A stretch of 58,038 nucleotides of DNA from Cloacimonetes bacterium UBA5614 (lineage in GTDB: Bacteria; Cloacimonadota; Cloacimonadia; Cloacimonadales; Cloacimonadaceae), in the NCBI GenBank assembly GCA_002424605.1, contig DIKQ01000014.1, forward strand, positions 1 through 58,038, written 5' to 3'. A program made the translations under genes and the position numbers. The number at the start of each line of letters is the position of its first letter. The stretch's first letter is position 1. The notes below the pieces were generated by a model, which did no database searches, was not told where the DNA came from, and worked only from the letters and a program-made list of their open reading frames with translations. This document shows positions 17,737 through 26,402 of this stretch, one piece after another.

Positions 17737-20028
17737 ATGGATAATTTTAGTCCCCAAAACAGAAACGAAGAAGAAATCCGGTTTTCGGATTATTTCAGGA
17801 TAGTCAGTCAATACAGATACCTCGTGGTAGCCATCTTCATCCTGGTGCTGATATTCACGATATTATACACTGCCCGGTCTCCCAGAATCTATGCAACTTC
17901 GGCCAAAATACTGCTGGAAGACACCAAAGGCAAAAACAACCTGATGCTGGTGACGGCTCCCGGAATCGGAACCACTTCAATCAACAACCAGATAGAGATT
18001 ATCCGGAGCACTCCCGTGGCTGCGGTCGCGTGGCAGATTATGCAGAAATACAAGGATTCGGATACCTTTCCGCTACGGAATTCGTCCAATCCGGCAGCTT
18101 CCATACGGGGAGGCCTGAGGGTAGATTCAAAGAGGGATACAGAAATTTTGACCCTTAGTTTCCAATCCACCAACCCCGTGGAAGCCATGGCAGCGGTGAA
18201 TTCCGTTTCGGAAGCGATTCAGCAGCAAAATACCCAGTTTGCCCGCCTGGAATTTACCAATATCAGGGAATTCCTGGAATCCCAGCTTGACGCCATCAGC
18301 CGCAGACTGCAGACATCCGAGGAAGACCTGCGGGCTTTCAAGATTGAGAGCGGTCTTTCAGAGCTGTCCGAAGAGACCAAATCGCTTATTTCCAAGTCTG
18401 CAGAAAGCGAAGCAAGCTATGAGGAAGCGAAAACCGAAGCTCTGGTAAAACAAAGATCCCTGAATTTCCTGAATAAGCAGCTTCAGCAACAAGATACCCT
18501 GATGACAGATATCAACGTAGTGCTGTCCGCTCCTTATATCAATGAACTCAGAAAACAGATTACCGATACGCAATCCACCATTACAAGACTTATTACGCGA
18601 AACGAATACCCTTCCGACCACCCGCAAATCATCCAACTCAACCGCGAAATAGAGAACACCAAGATAAAACTGACAGAAGAGATGAAGAAATACGTCGAAA
18701 GCCTGTCAGACTCAGACCCGCTTGCCAGAAGAACGGATATAGTAAACCAGATTATCACCAATCAGATAGAGCTGGAAATAGCCAATGCCAGAGTGGAAGG
18801 TCTCAGGACTATCAGTGATTCCTATAAACAGAAAATCGCCCTGCTGCCCGATACCGAACTGGAACTGGCAAGACTGACCAGAAATATGGTCCTGGATGAA
18901 AAAATCCACACTATGATGGTGGAGAAATATGAGGATGCCAAAGTAGCCGAACAGGCCAAAATGGGCAATATCAGGATTATTGAACGGGCGGAAGTTCCGA
19001 GCAGGCCCATCAAGCCAAAAGTCTCGACCAATATCATGATAGGTATTGTTATCGGGCTGGGATTGGGCTTCGGAGCAGCTTTTCTGGTCCATTCACTTGA
19101 TACCAAGCTCAGGACCCTCGATGATATGGAAGCACACGTCAAACTACCGATTGTAGGTACCATACCCATAATCCAGGAATCGGAGTCACGGATTGAAGAA
19201 TTCAACCGCATGATAGAGCAGGCGGAAGGTGAAAGCAGGGAACAGCTCACCAAGTCCTTACACTATGTGATGATGCAGTTAATCTCCCACTATGCTCCCA
19301 AGTCTCCCGTGGCAGAATCATACAGAACCCTCAGAACCAATATGATATCCAAAAAAGCGGAAGGACCTGTCGCCCTGATGGTGACCTCATCCGGTCCCAA
19401 GGAAGGCAAATCCACCACTGTGGCAAACCTTGCCATCACCTTGGCACAGATGAATGCCAAAGTTATCCTGGTTGACCTGGACCTTAGAAAACCCATGCTG
19501 CATGCCAAATTCGCGACAGACAAAGAAAACGGCACCAGCGACTACCTGATTGACTCTGATATCCAGATAGAAATGATAATCAAGCCTTCAGGCATATTGA
19601 ATCTGGACCTCATAACGAGCGGTTTTGTCCCGCCCAATCCATCTGAACTCATCTCTTCACCCAGAATGGACCAGATGATTAGCGACCTCAAGAAAAACTA
19701 CGACTTTGTCCTGTTTGACACACCGCCTATCATTGCGGTTACCGATGCCCTGATCCTGACCAAGAAAGTAGATATGACATTCGTTATCGTGAGGGTTGAC
19801 CAGACTGAAAAGAGCATTATCAAACGGACTAAAGACCTGATAGACAACATTGAAGGCAAGATTGACGGCGTCATCGTTAACGGTATATTTGCCCAGAAGT
19901 ATTACAGCAAACAAAGCTACTACTATTACTACTATTATTACTATTATTACTACTACGGCGACGAGGTTCCTGAAAAGCAGAAGAAACGTGTTAATAAATT
20001 CTTACGCAAAAATCAATCTATATCTTGA
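17737..20028 (+). CDS. Wzc-like polysaccharide chain-length regulator and BY-type tyrosine kinase
   Basis: 763 aa. A Wzz domain spans roughly residues 15-110 with a first transmembrane helix at about 27-45. A long periplasmic coiled-coil region follows (about 160-400). A second transmembrane helix lies at about 430-450 (IMIGIVIGLGLGFGAAFLV). The cytoplasmic kinase domain has Walker A GPKEGKST near 552-560, Walker A' VDLDLRKP near 579 and Walker B VLFDTPP near 655. The tail is a run of 13 consecutive tyrosines (residues 728-740, bases 19918-19956), with a YY pair just before: the cluster these kinases autophosphorylate. It would control chain length and export of a surface polysaccharide with the SLBB neighbour. 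The end overlaps ispE by 41 nt. Confidence 0.92.
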   Translation: MDNFSPQNRNEEEIRFSDYFRIVSQYRYLVVAIFILVLIFTILYTARSPRIYATSAKILLEDTKGKNNLMLVTAPGIGTTSINNQIEIIRSTPVAAVAWQIMQKYKDSDTFPLRNSSNPAASIRGGLRVDSKRDTEILTLSFQSTNPVEAMAAVNSVSEAIQQQNTQFARLEFTNIREFLESQLDAISRRLQTSEEDLRAFKIESGLSELSEETKSLISKSAESEASYEEAKTEALVKQRSLNFLNKQLQQQDTLMTDINVVLSAPYINELRKQITDTQSTITRLITRNEYPSDHPQIIQLNREIENTKIKLTEEMKKYVESLSDSDPLARRTDIVNQIITNQIELEIANARVEGLRTISDSYKQKIALLPDTELELARLTRNMVLDEKIHTMMVEKYEDAKVAEQAKMGNIRIIERAEVPSRPIKPKVSTNIMIGIVIGLGLGFGAAFLVHSLDTKLRTLDDMEAHVKLPIVGTIPIIQESESRIEEFNRMIEQAEGESREQLTKSLHYVMMQLISHYAPKSPVAESYRTLRTNMISKKAEGPVALMVTSSGPKEGKSTTVANLAITLAQMNAKVILVDLDLRKPMLHAKFATDKENGTSDYLIDSDIQIEMIIKPSGILNLDLITSGFVPPNPSELISSPRMDQMISDLKKNYDFVLFDTPPIIAVTDALILTKKVDMTFVIVRVDQTEKSIIKRTKDLIDNIEGKIDGVIVNGIFAQKYYSKQSYYYYYYYYYYYYYGDEVPEKQKKRVNKFLRKNQSIS

Positions 20029-20821
20029 AGTACTGAGTAAAAGACCTGACGGCTATCATGAGATTGAGACCTTGTTCTCAACTATCAATCTCTATGATAG
20101 CCTTAAATTTGCTTTGACAAAAAAGCCTCTGATTAAAATTTTGTCTAACATTCCCGAATTGGCATCAGAAGATAATCTGATACATCAGGTTGCCACAAAG
20201 ATTTTTACTGATTTCGATGTCAAAGAGGGAGTTGAGATTCATCTGCAGAAGAGAATACCCGTTTCTGCAGGTTTGGGAGGTGGCAGCAGCAATGCCGCCA
20301 TGACCATACTTGCTTTGGACAAGCTATGCGGACTGAATCTGGATGAGAACAGTAAAAATGCTCTGGCAGCCGGGTTTGGCAGTGATGTAAATTTCTTCCT
20401 GTACGGAGGAAAAGCCCGGGGAACTTCCAGAGGTGAAAAGCTGGAGACTTTGCCCGATACTGAGCCGATGGAACTATTGCTGGTGAATCCCGGAATTGCG
20501 GTTTCCAGCCAAGAGGCATACCAGTTGGTCAATCCTGCCGGCAGCAGTAACCTAAACAGGAAAGAGTGGTTTAACAGCCTTGAAGCCGGCATCAGGACAA
20601 AGTACCCGCCGATAAATGAAGTAATAGAAAGTATGAAAGATATGGGAGCTTCCGAAGCCATGATGTCCGGAAGCGGAGCCACCTGTTTCGGTTTATTCCC
20701 GGACAGGACTCAGCAAGATAAGGCTGCAGCTCATTTTAAAAAGATGAGATACTGGGTAAAAGCAGTAAAAACGTTAGGACGGAGTCAATACAGAGAATGT
20801 ACTCAAAACTTAAGCTTATAA
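19988..20821 (+). CDS. ispE: 4-diphosphocytidyl-2-C-methyl-D-erythritol kinase
   Basis: 277 aa GHMP kinase of the MEP isoprenoid pathway, phosphorylating CDP-ME. I place the start at GTG 19988, so the protein opens with the family's N-terminal SYAKINLYLEVL motif. The open frame extends further upstream, but only through a low-complexity Thr/Ile stretch that is the alternate frame of the kinase tyrosine tail. Motif 2 reads VSAGLGGGSSNAA (about residues 90-102) and motif 3 MMSGSGATCFGLF (about 226-238). It overlaps the kinase end by 41 nt and the prs start by 25 nt, so expression is probably coupled. The weak AGAAG upstream fits coupled re-initiation. Confidence 0.93.
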   Translation: MLINSYAKINLYLEVLSKRPDGYHEIETLFSTINLYDSLKFALTKKPLIKILSNIPELASEDNLIHQVATKIFTDFDVKEGVEIHLQKRIPVSAGLGGGSSNAAMTILALDKLCGLNLDENSKNALAAGFGSDVNFFLYGGKARGTSRGEKLETLPDTEPMELLLVNPGIAVSSQEAYQLVNPAGSSNLNRKEWFNSLEAGIRTKYPPINEVIESMKDMGASEAMMSGSGATCFGLFPDRTQQDKAAAHFKKMRYWVKAVKTLGRSQYRECTQNLSL

Positions 20822-21744
20822 CAGGTAATGCCAACAAACCGCTGGCTGAAGAAGTAGCCAAATACGCAGGTGTACCGCTCGGAGATATTGAGCTTTTCAA
20901 GTTCTCCAATGATGAAGCTTTTGTGAAGATTAACGATAATGTGCGTGGCTCTGATGTGTTTATTATCCAGCCTACCTGTTATCCTGTAAATGACAACCTG
21001 ATGGACCTGCTGATTATCATCGATGCTTTGAGAAGAGCATCCGCCCAGAGAATAAACTGTGTCATCCCTTATTACGGATACGCCAGGTCAGATAAAAAGG
21101 ACCAGCCAAGGGTGCCTATCACGGCAAAACTCGTGGCAGACCTGATAACCGTTGCTGGAGCTGACAGGGTAATCACAGTGGATTTGCACGCTGACCAGAT
21201 ACAGGGGTTTTTTAATATACCCGTTGACCACCTGTACTCCATCCCTATCTTCGAGAGGTATTTCAAGAATATCCTCAGGTCAGATGAGCTGGTGGTAGTA
21301 TCTCCGGATTCAGGAGGAGCCAACCGGGCCAGAAGCCTTGCCAAAAGGCTGAACTGCGGGCTGGCTATCGGCGATAAAAGAAGAAGCGGCAACAATGACC
21401 AGACAGAGCTTTTGAACATTATCGGCGAAGTAAAGGATAAAGTTGCCATCCTGTTTGACGACATCATAGATACCGGCGGAAGCCTGATAAAAATCTCAAA
21501 AGTCCTGGCTGAACAGGGCGCGAAGAAAGTGTTTGCCGCCTGCGTTCATGGGGTACTTTCCGGTAAAGCGGTGGAAAACATAGAAGATTCGCCCATTGAG
21601 AAGCTGTTTATTACGAACACTATACCGTTAAGTGCGGAAAAAATGAAAAGCAAAAAAATAGTCCAGCTTTCAATCGCAGAAATGCTGGCTGTTGCAATAA
21701 AGAAAATACACATAGAAGAATCGATAAGTATTCTTTTCAGATAG
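20797..21744 (+). CDS. prs: Ribose-phosphate pyrophosphokinase
   Basis: 315 aa, typical length. It makes PRPP from ribose-5-phosphate and ATP for purine, pyrimidine, NAD and His/Trp synthesis. Motifs include GNANKPLAEEVAKYAG at the N-terminus, FSNDEAFVKINDNVRG, YYGYARSDKKDQPR (catalytic flexible-loop region, about residues 90-104), VDLHADQIQGFF, SPDSGGANRAR and the PRPP-binding loop ILFDDIIDTGGSL (about residues 220-232). It starts 25 nt inside ispE. The prs-rplY-pth order that follows is conserved in many bacteria. Confidence 0.96.
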   Translation: MYSKLKLITGNANKPLAEEVAKYAGVPLGDIELFKFSNDEAFVKINDNVRGSDVFIIQPTCYPVNDNLMDLLIIIDALRRASAQRINCVIPYYGYARSDKKDQPRVPITAKLVADLITVAGADRVITVDLHADQIQGFFNIPVDHLYSIPIFERYFKNILRSDELVVVSPDSGGANRARSLAKRLNCGLAIGDKRRSGNNDQTELLNIIGEVKDKVAILFDDIIDTGGSLIKISKVLAEQGAKKVFAACVHGVLSGKAVENIEDSPIEKLFITNTIPLSAEKMKSKKIVQLSIAEMLAVAIKKIHIEESISILFR

Positions 21745-21766
21745 TATTGAACACGTGGAGGAATAA

Positions 21767-22375
21767 ATGATATTCAAAATTGATGCTGCCCAGAGGACAA
21801 CGCAGAAAAAGAGCGATGTGGCAAAACTTCGTAAAGACGGCTTCATCCCTGCTATAGTATATGGTCCTGATACGGAACCAATCAGCATAACCCTGGATAA
21901 GACCGATTTTATGAAGCTCTATAAAAAGAGCTTTGGTGAGCTTGTGTTTTATAACATCAAAGTCGGTAAGAAAAGTTACCATACTTTGATGAAAGACCGC
22001 CAGATACACCCCGTAACAAGAGAAGTGCTGCATGTTGATTTTATGGCTATCCCGCACGATTCCAAGATTGATGTGGAGATTCCCGTAAAGTTTGTGGGTA
22101 CTCCAATCGGGACAAAAACCGGCGGCACCATGGATGTGGTTCAGAGAATCCTGCACATTCAGTGCCTGGAAAAAGATATGCCGGAAGATATTGAAGTCGA
22201 TATCAGCCACCTGGAAGTCGGGGAAGCCTTGCATGTCCATCAGATTCCTGTCGGAAACTGGACTGTGAAAGATAATCCCGATACCACCCTGGTTACTATT
22301 CATGCAAAGAAAATTGAAGCTGCTCCTGTTGCTGCAGAGCCGAAACCTGAAGAAACCACTCCCGAAGAGAAATAA
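21767..22375 (+). CDS. rplY: 50S ribosomal protein L25, long CTC/TL5 form
   Basis: 202 aa, with GGAGG before the ATG. The N-terminal L25 domain that binds 5S rRNA covers about residues 1-90 (KSDVAKLRKDGFIPAIVYG, DRQIHPVTREVLHVDF). The C-terminal CTC beta domain covers about 95-185 (VPVKF-like IPVKFVGTPIGTKTGG, DISHLEVGEALHVHQI). The last 17 residues are Pro/Glu-rich (PKPEETTPEEK). It lies between prs and pth, the usual context. Confidence 0.95.
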   Translation: MIFKIDAAQRTTQKKSDVAKLRKDGFIPAIVYGPDTEPISITLDKTDFMKLYKKSFGELVFYNIKVGKKSYHTLMKDRQIHPVTREVLHVDFMAIPHDSKIDVEIPVKFVGTPIGTKTGGTMDVVQRILHIQCLEKDMPEDIEVDISHLEVGEALHVHQIPVGNWTVKDNPDTTLVTIHAKKIEAAPVAAEPKPEETTPEEK

Positions 22376-22426
22376 CCAGACTTTATTTTATATAGTGTGT
22401 TAGAATAATTGGCGGTCAGACCATAG

Positions 22427-23026
22427 ATGAAACTGATAATTGGTCTAGGCAATATCGGCAAAGAGTACCAGCATACAAGACACAACATAGGATTCATGTG
22501 CCTTGATAAGTATGCATCAAAGCGTAAGCTCGAGAAGAAGAGCACCAGGCTGTACTCATATTACAAACACTCCGATTGCCTGATGATTATGCCAAAGACG
22601 TACATGAACAAAAGCGGGGAAGCATATCTCAGCGCTTTGACCAAGCATGGTGTCTTTGAAGATATTCTGGTTATCATGGATGACATAGAACTGCCGGTAG
22701 GAACCATCAGAATCAGAACCAGCGGCGGAGACGGCGGTCACAATGGCTTGAAATCCATCATTCAGAAGAAAGGCGATTCAGCTTTTCCCAGAATCAGGAT
22801 AGGCATAGGAAGATCGCAGACCCTCACACCAAGGGATTATGTCCTGGATAACTTCAGCTCCGAAGAAGCTGTGAAGGTAAATGAAACCCTTGAACTGATT
22901 ACAAAATGGCTTGACCTGTACATTGAACATGACATAACTTTGCTGTTGGATGAATACAGCAAATGGAAAGCAAAACCTATCCCATCAACCGATGGTGGGA
23001 TCAATAGACCAAAGGAGGAAGAATGA
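22427..23026 (+). CDS. pth: Peptidyl-tRNA hydrolase
   Basis: 199 aa, cytoplasmic enzyme freeing tRNA from stalled peptidyl-tRNA. It shows GLGNIGKEYQHTRHNIGF, with the catalytic His in TRHNIGF near residue 20. PKTYMNKSGEA (about 59-69), the MDDIELPVG segment (about 84-92) and GGDGGHNGLKSI (about 104-115) complete the active-site set. The C-terminus is close to normal with a basic, charged tail. Its stop overlaps the rpsF start by 4 nt (ATGA). Confidence 0.95.
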   Translation: MKLIIGLGNIGKEYQHTRHNIGFMCLDKYASKRKLEKKSTRLYSYYKHSDCLMIMPKTYMNKSGEAYLSALTKHGVFEDILVIMDDIELPVGTIRIRTSGGDGGHNGLKSIIQKKGDSAFPRIRIGIGRSQTLTPRDYVLDNFSSEEAVKVNETLELITKWLDLYIEHDITLLLDEYSKWKAKPIPSTDGGINRPKEEE

Positions 23027-23316
23027 TTAAGGATTATGAATGCATGTTAATCCTTACGCCTCAGCTCACTCAGGATGAGGCAGTGAAAGAAAACGAGAAA
23101 GCCGTTTCCATATTACTGGAAAACGGCGGTGAACTCATTAAGACAGACACATGGGGAAAACGCCAGCTGGCTTACCCCATCAACAAACAGCATGAAGGGC
23201 ATTACTTCATCAACTACTTCAAAATGGATGCTGAGAAGGTGAAAATCGTTCAGCGGCTTTACAACATCAGCGAAAAGTTTCTCCGTTTCATCATTATTGA
23301 TCGTCATCAGAAATGA
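23023..23316 (+). CDS. rpsF: 30S ribosomal protein S6
   Basis: 97 aa, beginning YECMLILTPQLTQDEA as in S6, with GKRQLAYPINKQHEGHYFINYF in the centre. GGAGGA lies just upstream inside pth, whose end overlaps by 4 nt. It opens the conserved rpsF-ssb-rpsR-(DUF2232)-rplI block. S6 pairs with S18 on the 30S platform, and the gene for S18 follows two genes later. Confidence 0.96.
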   Translation: MIKDYECMLILTPQLTQDEAVKENEKAVSILLENGGELIKTDTWGKRQLAYPINKQHEGHYFINYFKMDAEKVKIVQRLYNISEKFLRFIIIDRHQK

Positions 23317-23323
23317 GGTCATT

Positions 23324-23773
23324 ATGGCTGATTTAAGATTACCAAGACTCAACAAGGTTATCATCTCAGGGCGAGTCACAAATGATATTGAACTGCGTTA
23401 TACCGCCAAAGGTACCCCCGTTGTCAGGTTTACCCTTGCTGTTGACAGGTCTGTGAAAGATGCAACCGGCCAGTACCAGAATCAGGCAAGTTTCATTGAA
23501 GTCGTAGCCTGGTCAAAATGGGCGGAATCCGTAAACAACAGTGCTCACAAGGGAAGCCCGCTCATCGTGGAAGGCCGCTTGGAAGCCCGCTCTTTCGTGG
23601 ATTCCAATAATGTTAACCGCAAAGTTGTCGAAATCATCGCAGAATACATTCAGTTCCTTGAATCCAGGCCACGTGACGAAGGCGGACATCCCGAAGAACA
23701 CGATACCGGCGTTCCCATGCCAGATGAAGAGACCTCACAACCACAAGTCACAAATGACGATGTTCCATTTTAA
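23324..23773 (+). CDS. ssb: Single-stranded DNA-binding protein
   Basis: 149 aa from ATG 23324, which follows a GAGG at 23315-23318. An in-frame upstream start (23297) would overlap rpsF and lacks this site. The OB fold spans about residues 1-112: NKVIISGRVTNDIELRY at the start, VVRFTLAVDR, FIEVVAWSKWAE, LIVEGRLEARS. The C-terminus ends in the acidic DDVPF tip that recruits DNA-metabolism partners. Its place between rpsF and rpsR is conserved. Confidence 0.95.
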   Translation: MADLRLPRLNKVIISGRVTNDIELRYTAKGTPVVRFTLAVDRSVKDATGQYQNQASFIEVVAWSKWAESVNNSAHKGSPLIVEGRLEARSFVDSNNVNRKVVEIIAEYIQFLESRPRDEGGHPEEHDTGVPMPDEETSQPQVTNDDVPF

Positions 23774-23790
23774 TATAACAGGAGAAAGAA

Positions 23791-24027
23791 ATGAACTCAT
23801 TTGATAAAAGAAAGAAATTCACTAAGAAAAAATACTGTAAGTTCTGCGCTAATGCCGAGCTTGTGATAGATTATAAAAACATAGATGTAATCAGACAGTA
23901 TATTTCTGATGTCGGTAAGATTGAGCCTGCACGCATAACCGGTAACTGCGCAAAACACCAGCGCCGCCTGACCAATGAGATCAAGCGCGCGCGTCAGATG
24001 GCTCTGATACCCTTCGTAATCGAATAA
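23791..24027 (+). CDS. rpsR: 30S ribosomal protein S18
   Basis: 78 aa with GGAG before the ATG. The zinc-type (C+) N-terminus is visible as YCKFCAN, with a later Cys and His in GNCAKHQRR that could complete the site. The conserved core IDYKNIDVIRQYISDVGKIEPARITG is intact. It is followed by the DUF2232 gene in the same reading frame. Confidence 0.96.
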   Translation: MNSFDKRKKFTKKKYCKFCANAELVIDYKNIDVIRQYISDVGKIEPARITGNCAKHQRRLTNEIKRARQMALIPFVIE

Positions 24028-24039
24028 GCGGGAGCATTA

Positions 24040-24906
24040 ATTATCCCGGCCTTAATCGGTTTATTAAGCATATTCTCCCCGTTTTTGGGAATGATCTTTA
24101 TGATTGCATATAGTGGTAAAATCTGGCACTTGCCTGCAGGAAAGCAGGTCATCATGCTGCTGAGTTTCATGGTTGCCGTTATAGTGATGGCGTCTCTGGA
24201 TGGCTCTGCAGCCGGATGGCTCAATGCAAGTGATGCGCTGGTGGCGGTAGGACTGGGAACAGCAATGTTTGTGATGCTCGTGAAGTGCAGGCTGGATATC
24301 AATCTGGCCCTATACTTGCTGCTGATATATCTGATTGGGTATTGTTTTTTCAGAAACTGGATTTTTGCAGCTCATCTGAGCGTGATTTCGCAACAGACTG
24401 CTCCGCTCTATGAAAGCTACATGAACCGGATTCCCAATCTGAAATTGACCCCGGATATAATTGCATCTGTGCAAAACATAATACTCACCTACCAGACAGC
24501 TATCTGGGGTTCTATGCATATTGCGGCAGCCTTTTTCGGATTTCTGCTGTTTAACAGGACTTCCACGCTGAAATACCCCGTCCGGTTCATTCGTCTCCCT
24601 TACCCTCTGGTATATGGGATGATACTGGCTATCGGGATGTTCCTATATCCTGCAACCAGGGTTATCGGAACTAACCTGCTGATTTGCATGAGTATGTTGT
24701 ACCTGATACAGGGAACGGCTGTTCTCAGCTTTGTCTGGGGTGGTTTTTTCGCCAAGGCCAGATTACTCAGAACCATGCTGATAATGGCAATAATTCTTAA
24801 CTACCCGGTTATGATACTAATCGCTCTAATCGGAGTATTAGACGTTTGGTTTAACTTTCGCAAGCTAACTTTTAAGGAGGAAATACATGAAAGTCATATT
24901 AACTGA
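24040..24906 (+). CDS. DUF2232 (YybS-like) membrane protein, probable ATT start
   Basis: About 288 aa with seven or more hydrophobic helices. It sits between rpsR and rplI, where DUF2232 (YybS) genes are common. No ATG or GTG lies near a ribosome-binding site: TTG 24085 and ATG 24091 have none and would cut off the first half of helix 1. The frame is open from the rpsR stop (24025-24027). A GGGAG at 24030-24034 lies 5 nt before ATT 24040, which gives the N-terminus (M)IPALIGLLSIFSPFLG as expected for helix 1. The ribosome-binding site is within a short CGGGA/TCCCG hairpin (24029-24033, 24044-24048). The end overlaps rplI by 20 nt. Function of the family is unknown. Confidence 0.7.
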   Translation: MIPALIGLLSIFSPFLGMIFMIAYSGKIWHLPAGKQVIMLLSFMVAVIVMASLDGSAAGWLNASDALVAVGLGTAMFVMLVKCRLDINLALYLLLIYLIGYCFFRNWIFAAHLSVISQQTAPLYESYMNRIPNLKLTPDIIASVQNIILTYQTAIWGSMHIAAAFFGFLLFNRTSTLKYPVRFIRLPYPLVYGMILAIGMFLYPATRVIGTNLLICMSMLYLIQGTAVLSFVWGGFFAKARLLRTMLIMAIILNYPVMILIALIGVLDVWFNFRKLTFKEEIHESHIN

Positions 24907-25510
24907 AAACATAGAAAAAGTCGGAAACAAAGGCGACGTAATCAATGTCAAACGCGGCTATGCCCGCAATTATCTGGTCCCACGCAACTATGCTATATAT
25001 GCCACCCCCATGAACCTGAAAAAGCTGGATGGTCTCAAGAAACAATTTGCTGATGAAGAAAGCAAGCGCATTGAGAAATTCAGAATCTTGGGCGAGCAGA
25101 TTTCCAAGCTCAAGCTCAGCTTCATCCGCAAGGTTGACGAGCATGAAAGCATGTATGGCTCTGTCTCTGAGATGGACATTTTACATGAACTCAAAGAGAA
25201 GAATATTGACATTCCCAAAGCTGCCATAATATTGGAAAAGCATATCAAACAGCTTGGCGAGTTTGATGTTCCCGTGCATCTGCACAAAGAAGTTTCTGTG
25301 ATGCTGAGCGTTTCTGTAGCCAAGGAAGCAGTCGAAAAAGCTGCCAAAACCAAAGAAGAGCCGGTTGCCGAAACCGTAGCTGCTGAAGAGCCGGTTCCCG
25401 AAGAAATTGTTGAGGAAGCCGTTGCTGAAGAAGCTGCTGTAGAAGAAGTCGTTGAAGAAAGTATAGAAGAAGTAACAGAAGAAGTAACCGAAGATAATAA
25501 ATCAGAATAA
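24887..25510 (+). CDS. rplI: 50S ribosomal protein L9 with acidic C-terminal extension
   Basis: 207 aa; L9 is normally about 150. AGGAGG precedes the ATG. Residues 1-40 are the canonical N-domain (KVILTENIEKVGNKGDVINV, GYARNYLVPR). A helix and the C-terminal domain run to about residue 148 (MYGSVSEMDILHELKEKNIDI, EKHIKQLGEFDVPVHLH). The last 58 or so residues are almost only Glu, Val, Ala and Pro, a low-complexity acidic tail. Such tails occur in some phyla; the effect on the ribosome is unknown. The gene overlaps the DUF2232 gene by 20 nt. Confidence 0.93.
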   Translation: MKVILTENIEKVGNKGDVINVKRGYARNYLVPRNYAIYATPMNLKKLDGLKKQFADEESKRIEKFRILGEQISKLKLSFIRKVDEHESMYGSVSEMDILHELKEKNIDIPKAAIILEKHIKQLGEFDVPVHLHKEVSVMLSVSVAKEAVEKAAKTKEEPVAETVAAEEPVPEEIVEEAVAEEAAVEEVVEESIEEVTEEVTEDNKSE

Positions 25511-25521
25511 TGGGAGGTCCC

Positions 25522-26097
25522 ATGAAAGATAAATGGTTTGTACTTGGAAGAATCATAGCTCTGCTGGTTTTCATCCTGGCGTTTTCCCTGATGGGGATTG
25601 CCTCCGGCAAACCTATAATGATACTTGCCTATGCCGGGTTCTTTATCGTTGTGATGCTGGTCATTTTCCTTTTTGTAAAAAAGAACCAGCGGCATTTTGA
25701 GATTATTAGCGAGAAGAGCCGGGCTATGTCCAGGATTATCGGAATTGTGATGATTCTGGCTGCAATCGCCCTGCCTGTTTTTGCAGTAGCAAATCTGCAG
25801 CTGTTTGAACTGGGCATGGAGAGTATCGGTTTGGTTACGCTGGCTCTGGTGCTGATCATTACTCTCGTACTGATAGCAGCCGTAATCCTGGCAGTCAGCC
25901 TGATAAACAAAGCAGGCGGCACCAAAGTGAACAGGATAATCGGATACCTGATTGTTATCATAGCTTCAGCCATACCTGCCCTGCTGGTGATTCCCACTGA
26001 CAAGACCACCACAGGTATCGGTTCCGTTTATTATGTAGCTATGCTGGTTGCAGTCTTGAGCTGGTGGGGCCTGAGCTTATATTCCAATAAAGAATAA
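25522..26097 (+). CDS. Small integral membrane protein
   Basis: 191 aa from ATG 25522, preceded by GGGAGG (25512-25517); the ATG at 25510 overlaps the ribosome-binding site. About five hydrophobic segments are visible (roughly residues 8-24, 30-50, 70-88, 95-125, 140-185), with a short basic cytoplasmic loop VKKNQRHFEIISEKSRAMSR between the second and third. No family was recognised. It lies between rplI and the DciA-like gene in the same operon-like run. Confidence 0.7.
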   Translation: MKDKWFVLGRIIALLVFILAFSLMGIASGKPIMILAYAGFFIVVMLVIFLFVKKNQRHFEIISEKSRAMSRIIGIVMILAAIALPVFAVANLQLFELGMESIGLVTLALVLIITLVLIAAVILAVSLINKAGGTKVNRIIGYLIVIIASAIPALLVIPTDKTTTGIGSVYYVAMLVAVLSWWGLSLYSNKE

Positions 26098-26099
26098 TC

Positions 26100-26402
26100 A
26101 TGTCATGGATTTCTCTCGGCAACGCGTGTAAAGACCTGGTCCTGAAGCTTGCCGGCGAGAAATATCGCTTTCTGGCGTTGATTGCTCTCTCCTGGCGTGA
26201 AATCGTCGGGGACATTCTGGCAGAGCGGTCAACGCCTGAAAAGTATGAGCACCATGTCTTGTTTGTCCGGGTCAGCAATCCCACCTGGATGCAGGAACTG
26301 GTCCTCATCAAACCTCAGATTATCTCACGCATGAATGACCTGCTCAAGCTGCAGGTCAACGAAATCATCTTCCTGGCAGGTAATAAATATGACAGACAGT
26401 AA
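26100..26402 (+). CDS. DciA-like (DUF721) protein
   Basis: 100 aa. The DUF721/DciA pattern is visible: ALSWREIVGDILAERSTP near residue 30, then the strand LFVRVSNPTWMQELVLIKPQI and a C-terminal helix with INDLL-like MNDLLKLQVNEIIFL. DciA proteins help load the replicative helicase. This one lacks the long C-terminal part of actinobacterial DciA, so the role here is uncertain. The start lies 2 nt after the previous stop, and the end overlaps rpe by 14 nt. Confidence 0.7.
   Translation: MSWISLGNACKDLVLKLAGEKYRFLALIALSWREIVGDILAERSTPEKYEHHVLFVRVSNPTWMQELVLIKPQIISRMNDLLKLQVNEIIFLAGNKYDRQ

Noticed and set aside
19850..19987. N-terminal extension of ispE (Thr/Ile-rich)
   Set aside because: It is only the alternative frame of the kinase tyrosine tract. 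The GHMP fold begins at GTG 19988.
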